This document shows positions 23,420 to 35,519 of a stretch of 64,000 bases of DNA, piece by piece. A program made the position numbers and the translations under genes. The stretch covers positions 879,077-943,076 of the forward strand of contig OY811989.1 in assembly GCA_963681505.1 (NCBI GenBank), read 5' to 3'. The notes beneath the pieces were generated by a model. That model ran no database searches and was not told where the DNA came from. It saw only the letters and a program-made list of their open reading frames with translations. Every line of letters starts with the position of its first letter. The stretch's first letter is position 1. This DNA comes from Eunapius fragilis. Taxonomy: Eukaryota > Porifera > Demospongiae > Spongillida > Spongillidae.

Positions 23420-24213
23420 TATCGGAAGTCTTCCATATAGGTTTTGACCCCGACTATGAATTTAATTAAAATCACGCGACCCTACCGTAGCTTCGCTCCC
23501 GACGATCGGATCGTCTAACTTGTTGCGGCAATCGATCTAGAAGTCAAAACTGAGTAGTTTCGTTTTTGTTTCACGTCGTAGAACCGCGTGGTTGTCGAGA
23601 ACGAAAAATACTGCCGTCCTCGTTCCCCTTCCAAAAATAATGGGCGGGTCGTCTGCTTCTGCTTCTTCTTCTTCTTCTTCTTCTTGAGAACTCATAACTC
23701 GGGACAGGAACACTTTTAAGCAATGAAAATTGCACCAATAGCTTTAGAATTTGCTGGAGGACTCGCTTTGATACAAAAACGCCTAAAAGCCTATATACGG
23801 TCTTACCAATTCTAATTAAGCAAAGGTACCTAGAAAATTTTCACAATACGTCTGGATGGAATTAAATGAAAGGGGGGAAACCTGCGATGCAACAGTGATT
23901 TGGGTGTTAAAAAAATTAAGGAAACAAGTAAATAAAAACGTTCTCTCTGAGAAAGTTGGTGGGATATAGGTTTTTCAGGCAAGTAGTATACCGGTGTAAA
24001 AAGCAAGGAAACAAGTTTCATCAGAAGGGAAAATGTAATAGTCCTATATTTAGCACAGAAACAGCATATGCCTTAGTCGAAGTGCGCTAAATATAGGACT
24101 ATTACATTTTCCCTTCTGATGAAACTTGTTTCCTTGCTTTTTACACCGGTATACTACTTGTCTGAAAAACCTATATCCCACCAACTTTCTCAGAGAGAAT
24201 GTTTTTATTTACT
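23420..24213. mobile_element. Insertion of about 0.79 kb in unit C
   Basis: Unit B reads TTCTTCCATATTACTAAGAAA without interruption (about 16466). In unit C about 790 bp lies between CCATAT and TACTAAG. It starts with a second TCTTCCATAT and contains a (TTC)n run near 23660-23685. Its right half is a near-perfect inverted repeat. No ORF is convincing. The exact termini are uncertain. Confidence 0.65.
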
Positions 24214-24217
24214 TGTT
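23923..24217. repeat. Near-perfect hairpin, 132-bp arms, 31-bp loop
   Basis: Arms 23923-24054 and 24086-24217 are reverse complements with only about two mismatches. Transcription through it would give a long double-stranded RNA stem. Such low divergence implies a recent origin or arm-to-arm conversion. Confidence 0.9.
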
Positions 24218-25760
24218 ACTAAGAAAATCTGGATGTAAGGCCTTTTATGTGATCCCCAGGCATGATTTTAGCTAAACAGGCCTGAATGTTTTATTCGTTA
24301 CATCATAGAGACAGAAGAGACCCTTCTGTTTCCTGGGACAATCCTTGCGCTTTATAAACATGCAATATGCGCAGAATACTCCCTCTTGGTTACTTGCATA
24401 TTTAATGACTGATAGCAATTTTCAGCACAGTATTACCAATCCGCCATCGATATATTGATCGTAGTATAGCGCTTAGATCTCAGCGAGTTGAAACAGCATG
24501 GGTCTGTATATAGAAGCAACACATAGCCTGTAATATATCCCTAATGTTTTATCCATGTCAAGACACAATAACCAAATGTATAACACACGCTAGTTACATC
24601 CGGTTGTTAACCGCTTGATGCATGGCGATAGTCAACACCTTTTCCGATTGAAAGTGTTCACTAGAAAATATGAAAAGTTAATTTATGTGCTCTACGATCC
24701 ACAAACTGTCAGGCATAATAAAAAAGCGTTAATAAGTGACTTAAAATGGTAGCTAAAAAAGAGTACCGTTTGCGTCGTTACCGCTAAAATTCTAGGAGGT
24801 AATCGTGTTTGCCAGCATCTGTAGGACGCACTGATCACTTGTAAGGAAATTTGAAAACAGATTCAGCACCAGCGATCAATGAGCTTTAAGAGCATATGCA
24901 TTTGTATACATGGGTACCACATAAGCTACATGTACAGGAAATCAAGCTTGTCATTTTTCGTAGTTGCAAGTGTGATTTTTTGGTTGCTGTGAGCCAGCAC
25001 TGCATTACTTTTGCATAGGTATAGACCTTTTTCATCATGTGACCAAGTTACATTATAAAATGATGTCACTTGGTTGCACAGCTTGCGTAAGACCAAATGG
25101 GATGACGACTAATTCCGCTTCAGTTTTCTTTCAAAACTTGGACCCTGCTGCTAAGGCACGATACGTCAGCACTATTGCCATCATTAACGGTTGATTTTGA
25201 TTTGATTTTGATTTTGGGATCCGAAGAGAAGTGCAAATAAGTCACAACTTGAGCGGAAAATATATACTCATAGTGGTATATACCCTCAAATAATTTACCC
25301 ATGCATTGTGGTAATAAATAGCCTCATTCAGAGGTTGCTATTAAGCATACCAGCTTATACTCGATAAACGAGCGCTTGGCCTGTATAGGCGGGTGCTGAT
25401 AAAACGCATCATAATATGCAAACGAATGCGATTCTGCGAAACCCCTGATGAGTAGCGAGGCGCATTGCCTCACGAAACGCGTAGGGTTTGATGTAGTGGC
25501 TATTAAGTCAGAGCTTTTACAAATTTGCGTTTGTCCACATCCATTAAAGTTGATGAAGTCTCAAAAAAAGCTTGGCTGACATCATGTCGGACAATGAAGG
25601 TAAAGGGCTATCAAGTTCTGAAGAAGAAGAGAGCAATCTGCCCTCAAAAAAGGAGAAATATTGGTAAGACAACTACTAAAATCGATAACTGATTGTCCCA
25701 TCTCTATATCCATACATGGATAAAGCTAAGGAGGTTGAATGGGAACTGGCAAGAAGCCTC
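24218..25760. other. Noncoding part of unit C, continued
   Basis: Matches 16475-18020 of unit B with small indels. The short acidic ORF of unit B is frameshifted here. No gene recognised. Confidence 0.5.
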
Positions 25761-25762
25761 TC

Positions 25763-25945
25763 CACAGGGGAAAAAAAAAGCGTCAAATCATTTAGAATCA
25801 TTTAGAAATCATTGCGCGATTTAACAGGGACTCACACAAAAATCAATAAAGCGTATGATTTTTGCGTGATTCTAGTTCTAGCTCTGATCAATCACACAAA
25901 GATTTCTAAATGATTCTAAATGATTCGAAGCTTTTTTCCCCTGTG
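25763..25945. mobile_element. Foldback MITE (unit C copy)
   Basis: Same inverted-repeat element as at 18023-18193, 12 bp longer, in the same place in the unit. Confidence 0.8.
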
Positions 25946-26118
25946 CTCCCCTACTCCAGGCCAAACTCCCAAAGCCCCTATGAAGATGACTAAAAGGAGA
26001 CTATACGGGCCCACCATTGCCGCGTTCAATTTTACTCGGTTGAGCCGCTCCCCTTATTCCCATTGCCAGGTGCTGTTCAAGAGCTATTTTCCTCCTTAAA
26101 GGAGGAATGTAATAAAAG

Positions 26119-26251
26119 AGAACGGTAACCAATCTGGGTTTAACTCGTCATACAGGTCAGCGGGCTTTCCCGATACAAAGTGCATGGAACATACTCGATA
26201 TTTGCTAGCGTCGTCTTTACAATGTCTTGCCTTGAAAGAGCAGCAAGGAAC
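26119..26251 (-). pseudogene. THAP-like zinc-finger fragment (unit C)
   Basis: Same CSMHFVSGKPADLYDEL fragment as in unit B, again without a complete domain or transposase. Confidence 0.5.
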
Positions 26252-26683
26252 ATAGCCTTTCAAAGTTTGGGGGAGCTTATTGACCAAGGGGGAGGGACAT
26301 TCCCCTCCCACAAGGAGGGGTTTTGGGGGAGCGTTGTAAGCTCACCCAATGGGGTCTGGGGCGAAGCCCTGGCCGCTTTAACTTTTCCATATTTGTTGCT
26401 AGTGTAGTGACCCCTGACTCAGCAAGTAAGAAAGACAATGATAGTACAACAGGTACAGCATTTATACACACATCGCACAACATATTGGTCAGAGTCCGTC
26501 AGACAGTCAGAGTCCGTCAGACAGTCACATGTTTTCTAGCGCCAGCCTGGGACACTACATTGCATCCTCTTCAATTAGAAGTGTCCACACATCTGGAAGA
26601 GTAATCGGGTTCCCGTGACGTTCAGCGGGTGATTTTGTTTTCCTCGATGATCGTCGAAGCCCTGCATCTCTGTGGTTATTGCC

Positions 26684-27902
26684 TCAGGTGCATGGTGTCG
26701 GGAGGGCTGCATTTGGTGGTACGGCATGTTGGTGGGGAGCATCAATCACAGGTGGTGGAGGAAGAACTGCAATTGGTGGTTGGTTGACCTCCACTGTATC
26801 TTGCGGGATGATGACAGGTTGGTCCATCTCAGTGAATTCAAGCTCTTCCTCTTCATTTTCCTCTGCGGTGTCTCCATGCACTGTGCTCCATATGCTCTTC
26901 CTGATTCACCGGGCCACCCTGTCAGCAATTGGTACATTGCCTAGAGGTGCTGGCTTGAGGTGATTAAAATGAACAACACTTTTCCATCGTGGTCGAGCAC
27001 AATCCACAATACGATGCACACTTGGTGAAATAGCCTTCACCACCTCTAAGGCCTCCGCCATGGTTTGTGCATGCGACTTGCCTCTTGGTACTGCAGGGGA
27101 GTGAAGAAGAACGAGATCACCAGCACCATAGGGGCTACCTCTCACACTACGATCATACACACGTCTTTTTGACGGGCCTGCTTTCAGTTGCTGAACATGC
27201 TTAATCACAGCCTGGTAAGATCTTTGAAGATGGCCCTTGAGAAATTTGGTATACTGAGTAACTGAATCATGTGATGCAACGGGTAGCGAATACAGAACGT
27301 CCTTAGGGAGACGGGGGTTGCGCCCAAACTTGAGCTGAAATGGTGTGGTTCCTGGAAACTTGTCAATATGCTAGAAGGAACGTTGGGAGAGAAAGGTCCT
27401 AGTCATGTTCACCAGCCATTGTAGTGTTGAGCATCTCCTGTAGGGTCCTATTAAATCTCTCCACAATCCATCAGACTGAGGATGATAGGGTGTTGTTCAT
27501 TACAAGAAGGGGACATATTTCTTGTATCACTTTCGCTTCAAAATTCTTTCCTTGATCTGTGTGAATTGAAAGAGGCACACAAAACCGGCAGATAAATTCA
27601 GTAACCCACACCTTAGCTATACACAATGCCTCCATATCTGGTAATGGGTATGCCTCTTTCCATTTTGTGAAAAGTCACCAACCACAAGTATATAGCGATT
27701 ACCTCGAGGTGTTTCAGGTAGGGGACCCATTATATCCATCGCAATCCTCTCCAAAGGTCGACTTGCATGGCTGCATGACTTCAAGAGGTGCTTTTTTCCT
27801 CCGAGGGAACTTTCTGGAGTTACATGCAATACAGTTAGAGCACCACTTCACAACATCACATTTCTATCCAGGCCAATAAAACTGCCTACGCATATTCTTC
27901 AA
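26684..27902 (-). pseudogene. Ty3/gypsy-type integrase remnant (unit C)
   Basis: Parallel to 18944-20166: MDIMGPLPETPRGNRYILVV (27617-27829) at the 5' side, and the C-terminal module with PRWKSVVHFNHLKP (26906-27208). More frameshifts than unit B in the middle. It ends at the junction with unit D. Confidence 0.8.
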
Positions 27903-28442
27903 GTACAGTCACCTGCATGTGAGCTTTGAACAATCGCATAGCTTTAGACTCTTTATTTTGAATGCAATAACGTGCATATACACTATTAATTAAGGAAAGC
28001 ATTTCTCTCAGTGTACCATACAAAAAGTCGAATATTCGTACTTTTTGTGCTCTAAAAACTAGTAAGATTAAAACAGAGCCACTTTGAAATGTATCTTGAT
28101 GTATAGAACAATGTCAGCACGTAGTGTGGAAAGTCTCGAAAAACTTCCTGACGCGAACACTTTGTATCAGTCGAATAATAGTCTCCCGCAACAATTGCAC
28201 ACTCGTACAATAGAAACACCTCCCCGCAGAGTAAAAAAAAAACTGTCTGCATCTGAATTAGGTACGTATGTGTACAGAAAGGGTCAGTCTACATGCCTAG
28301 ACTCTCCATGTTGCTGAGTTTCATTTTGGTTGTGCAAAAAGTGGCTCCAAACAATGCACTAAGATAATGAGTTTAATGCATGACGCCATTATTACGCATT
28401 CTTCTATTATACCCTTTTTGACCCACTCGGTGAGCTGTGCGG

Positions 28443-28448
28443 TATAAA
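28443..28448 (+). promoter_or_regulatory. TATA box of peptide gene copy 4
   Basis: TATAAA 65 nt before the ATG, as in the other three copies. Confidence 0.7.
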
Positions 28449-28507
28449 ACGAGCGTTAAGATATTAGTTTTGTTGAACTTGCTTGTTCGATCGTATTAAG
28501 ACTTCAA

Positions 28508-28839
28508 ATGGCAGCGAAAATCTTCATTCTTCTTGCCTTACTAGCGTTGAGTTACGCGTCTGAGCTGACGCCTAAATCCCTGGCTGACAGTTGCGGTCAA
28601 TACTGTAATTCCGTCGGTAAAGGGGACGGAGTGATTATTGGAACAGCACCATTCTGCGGTGGCGATTGTTCAAATGATTGTCGAGGCGGCAGACACTGCT
28701 CTATTGGTACCCTTGAGTGGTCCGACTACGGTCAAGGTTGCTGGACAGGTAACAAAGTCTGCTGCTGTGGTAAGTTTTGACCCAACGTTAATGGAAAGTG
28801 TTCATGAACACTGTCTTAATAATTCTTGCAGCACAGTAA
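28508..28839 (+). CDS. Secreted ten-cysteine peptide, copy 4
   Basis: The protein is identical to copy 1 (Glu at residue 70, encoded GAG here and GAA in copy 1). Intron 28770-28831; spliced stop at 28837-28839, unspliced stop at 28778-28780. The transposon 600 bp downstream leaves the gene intact. Same signal peptide and cysteine spacing as the others; function unknown. Confidence 0.85.
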
Positions 28840-29435
28840 AGTTCAACAACTGTCGCAGCACAAGAATGCTCAAACTGTTGATATACCGCGCCTACCATGT
28901 ATAGATGTATTCAGTGCTCTAACTTTTGTTAATGGCAGATATAAAAAAGGGCGCAGACTGCTGAATTTTTAACCGGCCAACCGGCCAAATACGGCGTCTG
29001 TGAACGTAATTTAGCTATCACCGGTACCGTAATCGGCGCACTGTCATTTACACCTATACCATAAAATACAAACTTACAAGCATGCAGGTTCTAGTTCCGG
29101 ACGATAGTTTGTCTAGCAGACAACACTGATGCGATGTTCGACCGCGTGCATGTGTGCTGTCGACCCTGCCTTTGGTCTCCTCATCACAAGCATGCAACGG
29201 CCACCAGTGCATGATACATGAAAATATCCTTTAAAACCCCAATTTTATTCATTTAAAAACATATTGCCAAAGGCTTTTTAAAACAATCAAACAGGCATGT
29301 AATGCAAACTTGCACAATGACCAATATGTCTTATACAGCGTTTTCTGGTGTTATAACACCAAACACACATGCTTTGACCCTCCCTAAACTTGGTGACGAG
29401 GTGTGGTCCAGGGAGCTGGCGCGCTCAGGCCCCAG

Positions 29436-32400
29436 GTAGGTACTTGGATAAATCGTAACTACCGTAAAAAATTGTATCCCAAAAATTGTGCCGTAATTTT
29501 TGACTGACGGATAGGGGATTGATTTGAGGCGATCGTTTGTTTGCGCTGGTTTCGAGTTTTGTTGTGCTTGCTATATTCTATAAAGTTAGCCCATGGCTTC
29601 TTTTAGCATTTGCTATTCGTTGTATACGGTGAAATGATTCGCAGTAGTAAGTTGTGGGCGTGTCAAAAAGGGTATGGCTTGATGCTTATAGAATAGCGCA
29701 TTGAATGAGTTGCATGAAATACATATGAAGGCATTAAGGACACCTAGATTCATTACTCATTTAAATATGAGGGCTATCAGACGATGCGCAGGGTGTTGTC
29801 TCGAAGCATCTACAAACGGCTTCATATGGTTTGAAGTACGCGATTATCGTGAAAGCTAATAGCTTTTATGACAGTGGGACATCATACTTATTTGCCCTAA
29901 TTTACTAAGATATGTTTCTGACCTTATTTTACGTAGGTAAAGAGTATTAACGAGGTGTTCTATATAAAACGCACCTTTTCGTTGCCGTGGGTTCTTTAGC
30001 TAGATAATTTTCAGACTCTGCTGCTTATGTAGTAACAGCGCCTTGAATATCACGAGATTCTGAATTAGCGCAGTGCTCTTATCAATCAAACCAATTTAAT
30101 CAAAATTTGTCATGCAACATGCAATGTTAGTTTATTATTCATGTTTTAATACTATGTTTATTAAACTCTATATTTTTATTCAACAGCTCTGTGTGTAGTT
30201 GCATGGATAATAAAGACTGTTGGTGATTTTAAGTTTTGTGGACCATTTTAAAAATGACATCAATGAAGCGTAATGAACTGCAAGCACCCATGATACGAAA
30301 GGGGCTAGTGTTTTACATCCACACCAATATAGCATCTCAACGTTTAGAAAATACTAGAAGTATCATTGCATCAATTCTTGAGCACTCTGCTGGACGCAAT
30401 GTCACCACTACACCTGATGTGTTGCGTTGGGCAATACCTCATATTATTAATATAATGTCAAATTAAAAAAAAATCTTACAAGGTGTTGGGCTGAAGTAGA
30501 GGTGTTTCTCAATGAGCAGTTTATAGTGTCTATTGACACAGCTGAGGATGTAGCTGTTACTTTACCAGCTTTGAATACAGAGATAAATGTAATGTACAAT
30601 CCACCTTTACCTATTCCACTTAATGTAAGAACTGATTGTAAGAATTGTGCTAAAAGGAAGGATGAGTTGCAGAGAATGGCTAAAGTGAATCGCATGCTTA
30701 AGCAACAACTGAAAAGGAAAAACCACAGGAGTAGGTATATACACAATTTAAAGCAAGCTTTACAACGGAAGGCTAAAATTGAATCCAATTTTCGTTCTAA
30801 AATAAGAGACATTAAACTTAAAACTAAAAAAACTGCAAAAATAAGAAATTCACAAGTGGCACATAGCAGCAGTTTATTGAAATATTTCAATAAATATAAA
30901 AAGTTACTATCTGTACACAAGGGATGTAAGATAACACAGAGGAGATTGGAACGCAAAATCACTGATTTGGAAATGATGGTTCAAAACATAGAATTAAGTA
31001 ATGAAAAATTGCTATATCAATTATCAGCCTCAAATATCATCAAGACCAGAAAAGATAGCAAGACATATAGCACTGCTTGCCGTAAAGCTATATACTATTG
31101 CCTCCAATATGGAGTGCCCATAACACATGTGTGTAATGTGATTAACGCAATCCTTTTTGAATTAGCGGGTACATATGCTGATAGTCTTCCTCATAGTAGT
31201 ACAGTATCTCAATGTGTATATGAATTAGGAATTATCAGTGATATTCAGGTAAGTGAAGTAATGTATGCAAATGAAAATCTCACTCTTTCATGGGACTCAA
31301 CAGTTGATGGGACACACATCAATGAACTCCATATCAGAGTGCACACTGTGCCAGTAACTTCGTATGTACTGCAATTAGGTGCTATAGCCTCTGGTCGAAC
31401 AGAAGACTATGTTTTCCATATCAGTGATAGCTTGACTCATATGATTTCCATATTTGCAAAATTTAAAAATCTTCCATTTTTAGATGTAAGGTCAGCAATA
31501 CTTTAAAAGCATTTGAAATATGCTTTAACCGATAGAGTTGCAGTTGATCATTGTGTGGTACAACATCTGCAGTTACAAATGGATGTCGAGTTGCTTGAAT
31601 TGAATTGTAATGTTCACCCTCTTGATGGGATAGCAAAGAAGTGTACAAATATTCTTAAGAACTATGATGCTGAGATGGCCATAAAAAGTGATACATTTGG
31701 TAGAGACTGCTGTGTTGTAAATTTAATTTATGGAATCACGAAAATGAGATATAAACAAGGCAAAGGTGATCCGGCAGGGTTTAAGCATTTCTTATTAAAC
31801 TAAGCATAATTCCACGTTTTGTTGGAAACTGATTTCACATTGTGTTTCATCTTGCTGGTGTGATATTCTACCTTAGGGATAAATTGATAGTTTATCTAGA
31901 AACTATGTGTAGAAATCAAACTACCCTGCGTTTAGCACTTCTGAATGACCTTAAGAATAAACACATTCTTCTATAGTTGCAAGCTTTAGGATTAATAGGC
32001 AAAGTAATTACAGGACCGTGGATGCAACAGTTATATGATAACAGCAAAATCACGAACCTTGAAGCTACTCCATACATTAAAACCTGTTTGGATAACCTGA
32101 AGATGTTAACCAGGTCACCTCTTCTTATGCTAGAAATACCAGAAGATGCGTTTGGTGCTACATTGGATAGAGGGACAGATGATGTGATGTGTAGTTTAAT
32201 AAACTGTGAATGTAATGAATCAGAAAAGGAAGATCTAAATGTTATTTTATCACAACTTTTGGCAGGCATAATATTGGTAATAGAAAAACAGCTCAATGAA
32301 TATATTCAAGGATCCCTTTCAAATCTTTCACCAGCAAAAATTATGCAGACATCTTCAGCTCCTGTCCACAACATGTTTTCAGAACAGACCTTAGAATTGG

Positions 32401-33438
32401 CTGATCGCTACTTACGAAGGGCTAGAAATTGTACTATAGGCCATATAGATGGAAAAGTTAAATGTAAAAAGAATGACACGTTGACATGGTTAGTAGCTAA
32501 ACCTTCAGATGAACAGGAAAAAATAATACAGTTTAGCATAGCAGATGCAGAAACAATGCGTGCACAGCTTAAAAAACGTGAAGATAATATTGCCAAAATC
32601 CAAGCTCAACTTGTTATAGAAAAAAGGCAAAAAATAGATTCAAGTTACAGAAGGAGGCTGGAAAAAAAGCTGAATTTAGTACTTACTAACAATGCTGAGT
32701 TGTCTGAAGTTCCCCCAGAACTTAGCATTGAACAAACAGAAACTGTTAAAAATGTTATATCTAATATGTCTATACTTAATGGCCTTTACATTGAACATTT
32801 ATGGTTTACTGAGCAAAAACAAAATATTCTGTATCATGGACACATTTATTTCGGTGAAAAGTACTGGCAAAGTTCCAAAAGCCACCATCTGTTACTGGAC
32901 ACAGGAAGACATCGAGGAAGAAGGGGAAGATGAAAAAATATGCATATTACAGCTGCTTACTGACTATATTACTGGAGATATGATTTTTGTTGATTTTCCT
33001 GACATGTGAAATGCCTTTTTCATTGAATGGTAATTTTTTTTCCCCGAGAACATGATATATATACATTTGGCTATATTTATTTCTATATCGCTACCATGAG
33101 CAGGCTGCATATGCATAATATCTGCTGTAGTACCTTCTAAAAACTATTTTTATATGCAGGTATGTGTGGAAGTTACTCCTTATATATTTGTCTGCAGTAG
33201 CATGTTTAGAAGTTCAGTGTAGCGAATATAAGTTAAACCGGCACAGTTTTTATTTTAGCGCGGTCATTAATTCAATTCCATACATTCAATAGTACCGCTT
33301 TATGCTGCCGTATTGACCGAATGAAAAAAGATGATATGATAAGTAATATACCGTTGGAATGCTCATTTTTTAACTCTTTTTAGAACCATGCGAATTGTTG
33401 CAAAAATATCAATTTGAAAAAAATATCCAAGTACCTAC
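29436..33438 (+). mobile_element. 4,003-bp DNA transposon with CCAG target duplication
   Basis: Terminal inverted repeats GTAGGTACTTGGATA (15 bp, exact). CCAG is duplicated at 29432-29435 and 33439-33442. The other units read GGCCCCAGGGTGTCCG through the empty site. A 4-bp duplication with short termini is known from several DNA transposon groups, and I cannot assign the superfamily. Non-ORF parts at 29450-30200 and 33010-33438 are AT-rich with no gene. It inserted after the unit duplication. Confidence 0.92.
30236..33009 (+). pseudogene. Decayed transposase-like gene of the 4-kb element
   Basis: Collinear fragments. 30236-30466 joins 30502-31506 through a one-base shift at an A tract near 30465. 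A stop at 31504 separates it from 31513-31803, which is in the same frame. Further stops follow before 31977-32933, and a frame change leads to 32692-33009. Features: Lys/Arg-rich coiled coil (about 30640-30850), LSWDSTVDGTHINELHI, DRVAVDHCVV, CNVHPLDG, KGDPAGFKHFL, IGKVITGPW, and HNMFSEQTLELADRYLRRA near 32370. I recall similar uncharacterised proteins in corals and sponges, but the recall is not verified. A DDE-type catalytic core is plausible, not proven. At least four inactivating changes. Confidence 0.75.
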
Positions 33439-33439
33439 C

Positions 33440-35480
33440 CAGGGTGTCCGAATTACAGTGTTTGCGTGGACCACGCTCTCATCTTCTGTCACTGAGCGTT
33501 GACACGTGCAGTAATCAGTTGTACCACTCTCAAACGAAAAGCCTTGTGTGTCAATAATTTATTCATGCTTGCACTATTCATGTTTAAGCGTTATTCCTGT
33601 TAAAAAAAAAAAAAAGCAACTAATATTTTTTCGATGGGTAGTGTGCCGTACGATTAAGACGAAACAGGTAGGTGGAAAAGAAAACATGCTACACACATTA
33701 AATTGTTGACCTCAGCAAAATGTTACAGATAAGATAAAGTACATCAAATCACTATATACATGTTTAGCATGAATGGGCCCCCCCCCCCCCCCCCCCCCCC
33801 TTCCCGTACGGGCGATAGTCGGGGATTTGACAATATTTGACATGCGTGCACCGTGTTAGGTTGGAGCATTTGACATGATGGGGGGGGGGGGGGGGGGGGA
33901 TTTACATTCTCACAATGAACGTCTACTTGTATAAACAATTTTGTTTTCCGGACATGATCGCGAGTAACTAATATAATCAGGTTGTTTATTCCTATGTCTA
34001 ATAGTCAATATATAACCCTTGACCTCTGAACATGTCTGCAGCCAGCAGAAACTCGAAGAGAAGCAGAAACGTCGTTCCCAGACCATGGAATTGGGCACCG
34101 CCACCATCTATTCCATCTATTCCATCTATTTGTACATAAACGTGGTATATACGGTATTATGGTAAAGTAAGCCTTTTCCTTTCTTCTTCCATATTACTAA
34201 GAAAATCTGGATGTAAGGCCTTTTATGTGACCCCCAGGCATGATTTTAGCTTGAACAGGCCTGTAATTTTTAATCGTTACGTCATAGAGACAGAAGATAC
34301 CCTTCTGTTTCCTGAGACAATCCTTGCGCTTTATAAACATGCAATACGCGCAGAATACTCCCTCTGCATGTTTAATGATAGCAATTTTCAGCGAACAGTA
34401 TTACCAATCGATCGATTTATTGATCATAGTATAGCGCTCAAATCTCAGCGAGTTGGAACAGCACGAGTCTGTATATAGAAGCAACACTTAGCCTGTAATA
34501 TGTCCCTAATATTTTATCCTTGTCAAGACACAGCAACCAAGTGTATAACATACGCTAGTTACATCCGGTTGTTAACCGCTTGATGCATGGCGATAGTCAA
34601 CACCTTTTCCGATTGAAAATTTTCAGAAGAAAATATGAAAAGTTAATTTATGTGCTCTACGATCCACAAACTGTCAGGTATAATAAAAACAGCGTTTCTA
34701 TGACAAGAATAAGTGACTTAAAAGCGTAGCTAAAAAAGAGTACCGTTTGCGTCGTTACCGCTAAAATTCTAGGAGGTCATCGTGTTTGCCAGCATCTGTG
34801 GGGCGCGCTGATCACTTGTAAGGAAATTTGAAAACACATTCAGCACCAGCGATCAATGAGCTTTAAGAGCATATACATTTCTGGCTACAGAAATAAGGCG
34901 CGACTACATTTCTAACAGTATGGTGCACACTTTTTGGTATCAAAATTTCATGCACCCGGTGTTAAAAATGATTTCACCCAAGATTGACCATATAGGGGAA
35001 ACCATGGTTCATGTTATAGATAGCCTGTCTAAACACGTGAGGCCACATGAGCAGTGAAGATATTAGATATGGCTAACTGGAGCACATTAAAAAAGAAATG
35101 TTGAGCTGCAAAAGTTGCTACACTACACTGAGTTGCAAATGATGATCTATTTAAGAAAATGGAGAGGCAAAAAAGGTTAATTGGAGCATGCAGCAGGAGG
35201 GTCCGGTCCGTGTACTTTTCCACAATTTATTTTTTTCCGTATTTCTATTTATACAAGGAGGGGCAATTTGGGTTCGATTGGCAATGGTTCATCGAGATGG
35301 AATTCAATTTCTAGCGCGTCGTAACACCCCGTTGAAGTTAGCCGCACATTCGTTAGACGCACGTTCCAAGAATTATCACCTACAATTTGGCCTTACAGCT
35401 AATGACAATCAGCTTTGAATATTCATTGTGTTAGGCCAATGCAAACTAACCGTGGCATATCATGCAGGTTTGTATCTGCA
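33440..35480. other. Rest of unit D and unit-A-like end, no gene
   Basis: 33443-34880 matches unit B 15548-17140, with C and G tracts near 33779 and 33881. 34958-35475 matches 2892-3460. Short ORFs are repeat shadows. Confidence 0.55.
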
Positions 35481-35519
35481 TGTACAAATAAGTACAGCAA
35501 AAAAAATAGAATTATCTTC

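Larger units (their letters stand above)
20167..27902 (+). repeat. Segmental repeat unit C (about 7.74 kb)
   Basis: Same order as unit B with two extra insertions: the 775-bp element at 20252-21026 and about 0.79 kb at 23420-24213 containing a large hairpin. Subtracting them gives almost exactly the length of unit B. Confidence 0.85.
27903..34900 (+). repeat. Segmental repeat unit D, interrupted by a 4-kb transposon
   Basis: Starts with AGTACAGTCACCTGCATGTG and carries peptide copy 4. Homology stops at the transposon (29436-33438), resumes at GGTGTCCGAATTACAG and ends near 34880. The MITE, THAP-like and integrase part of the unit is missing. From 34958 the sequence matches the end of unit A instead. 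Confidence 0.8.
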
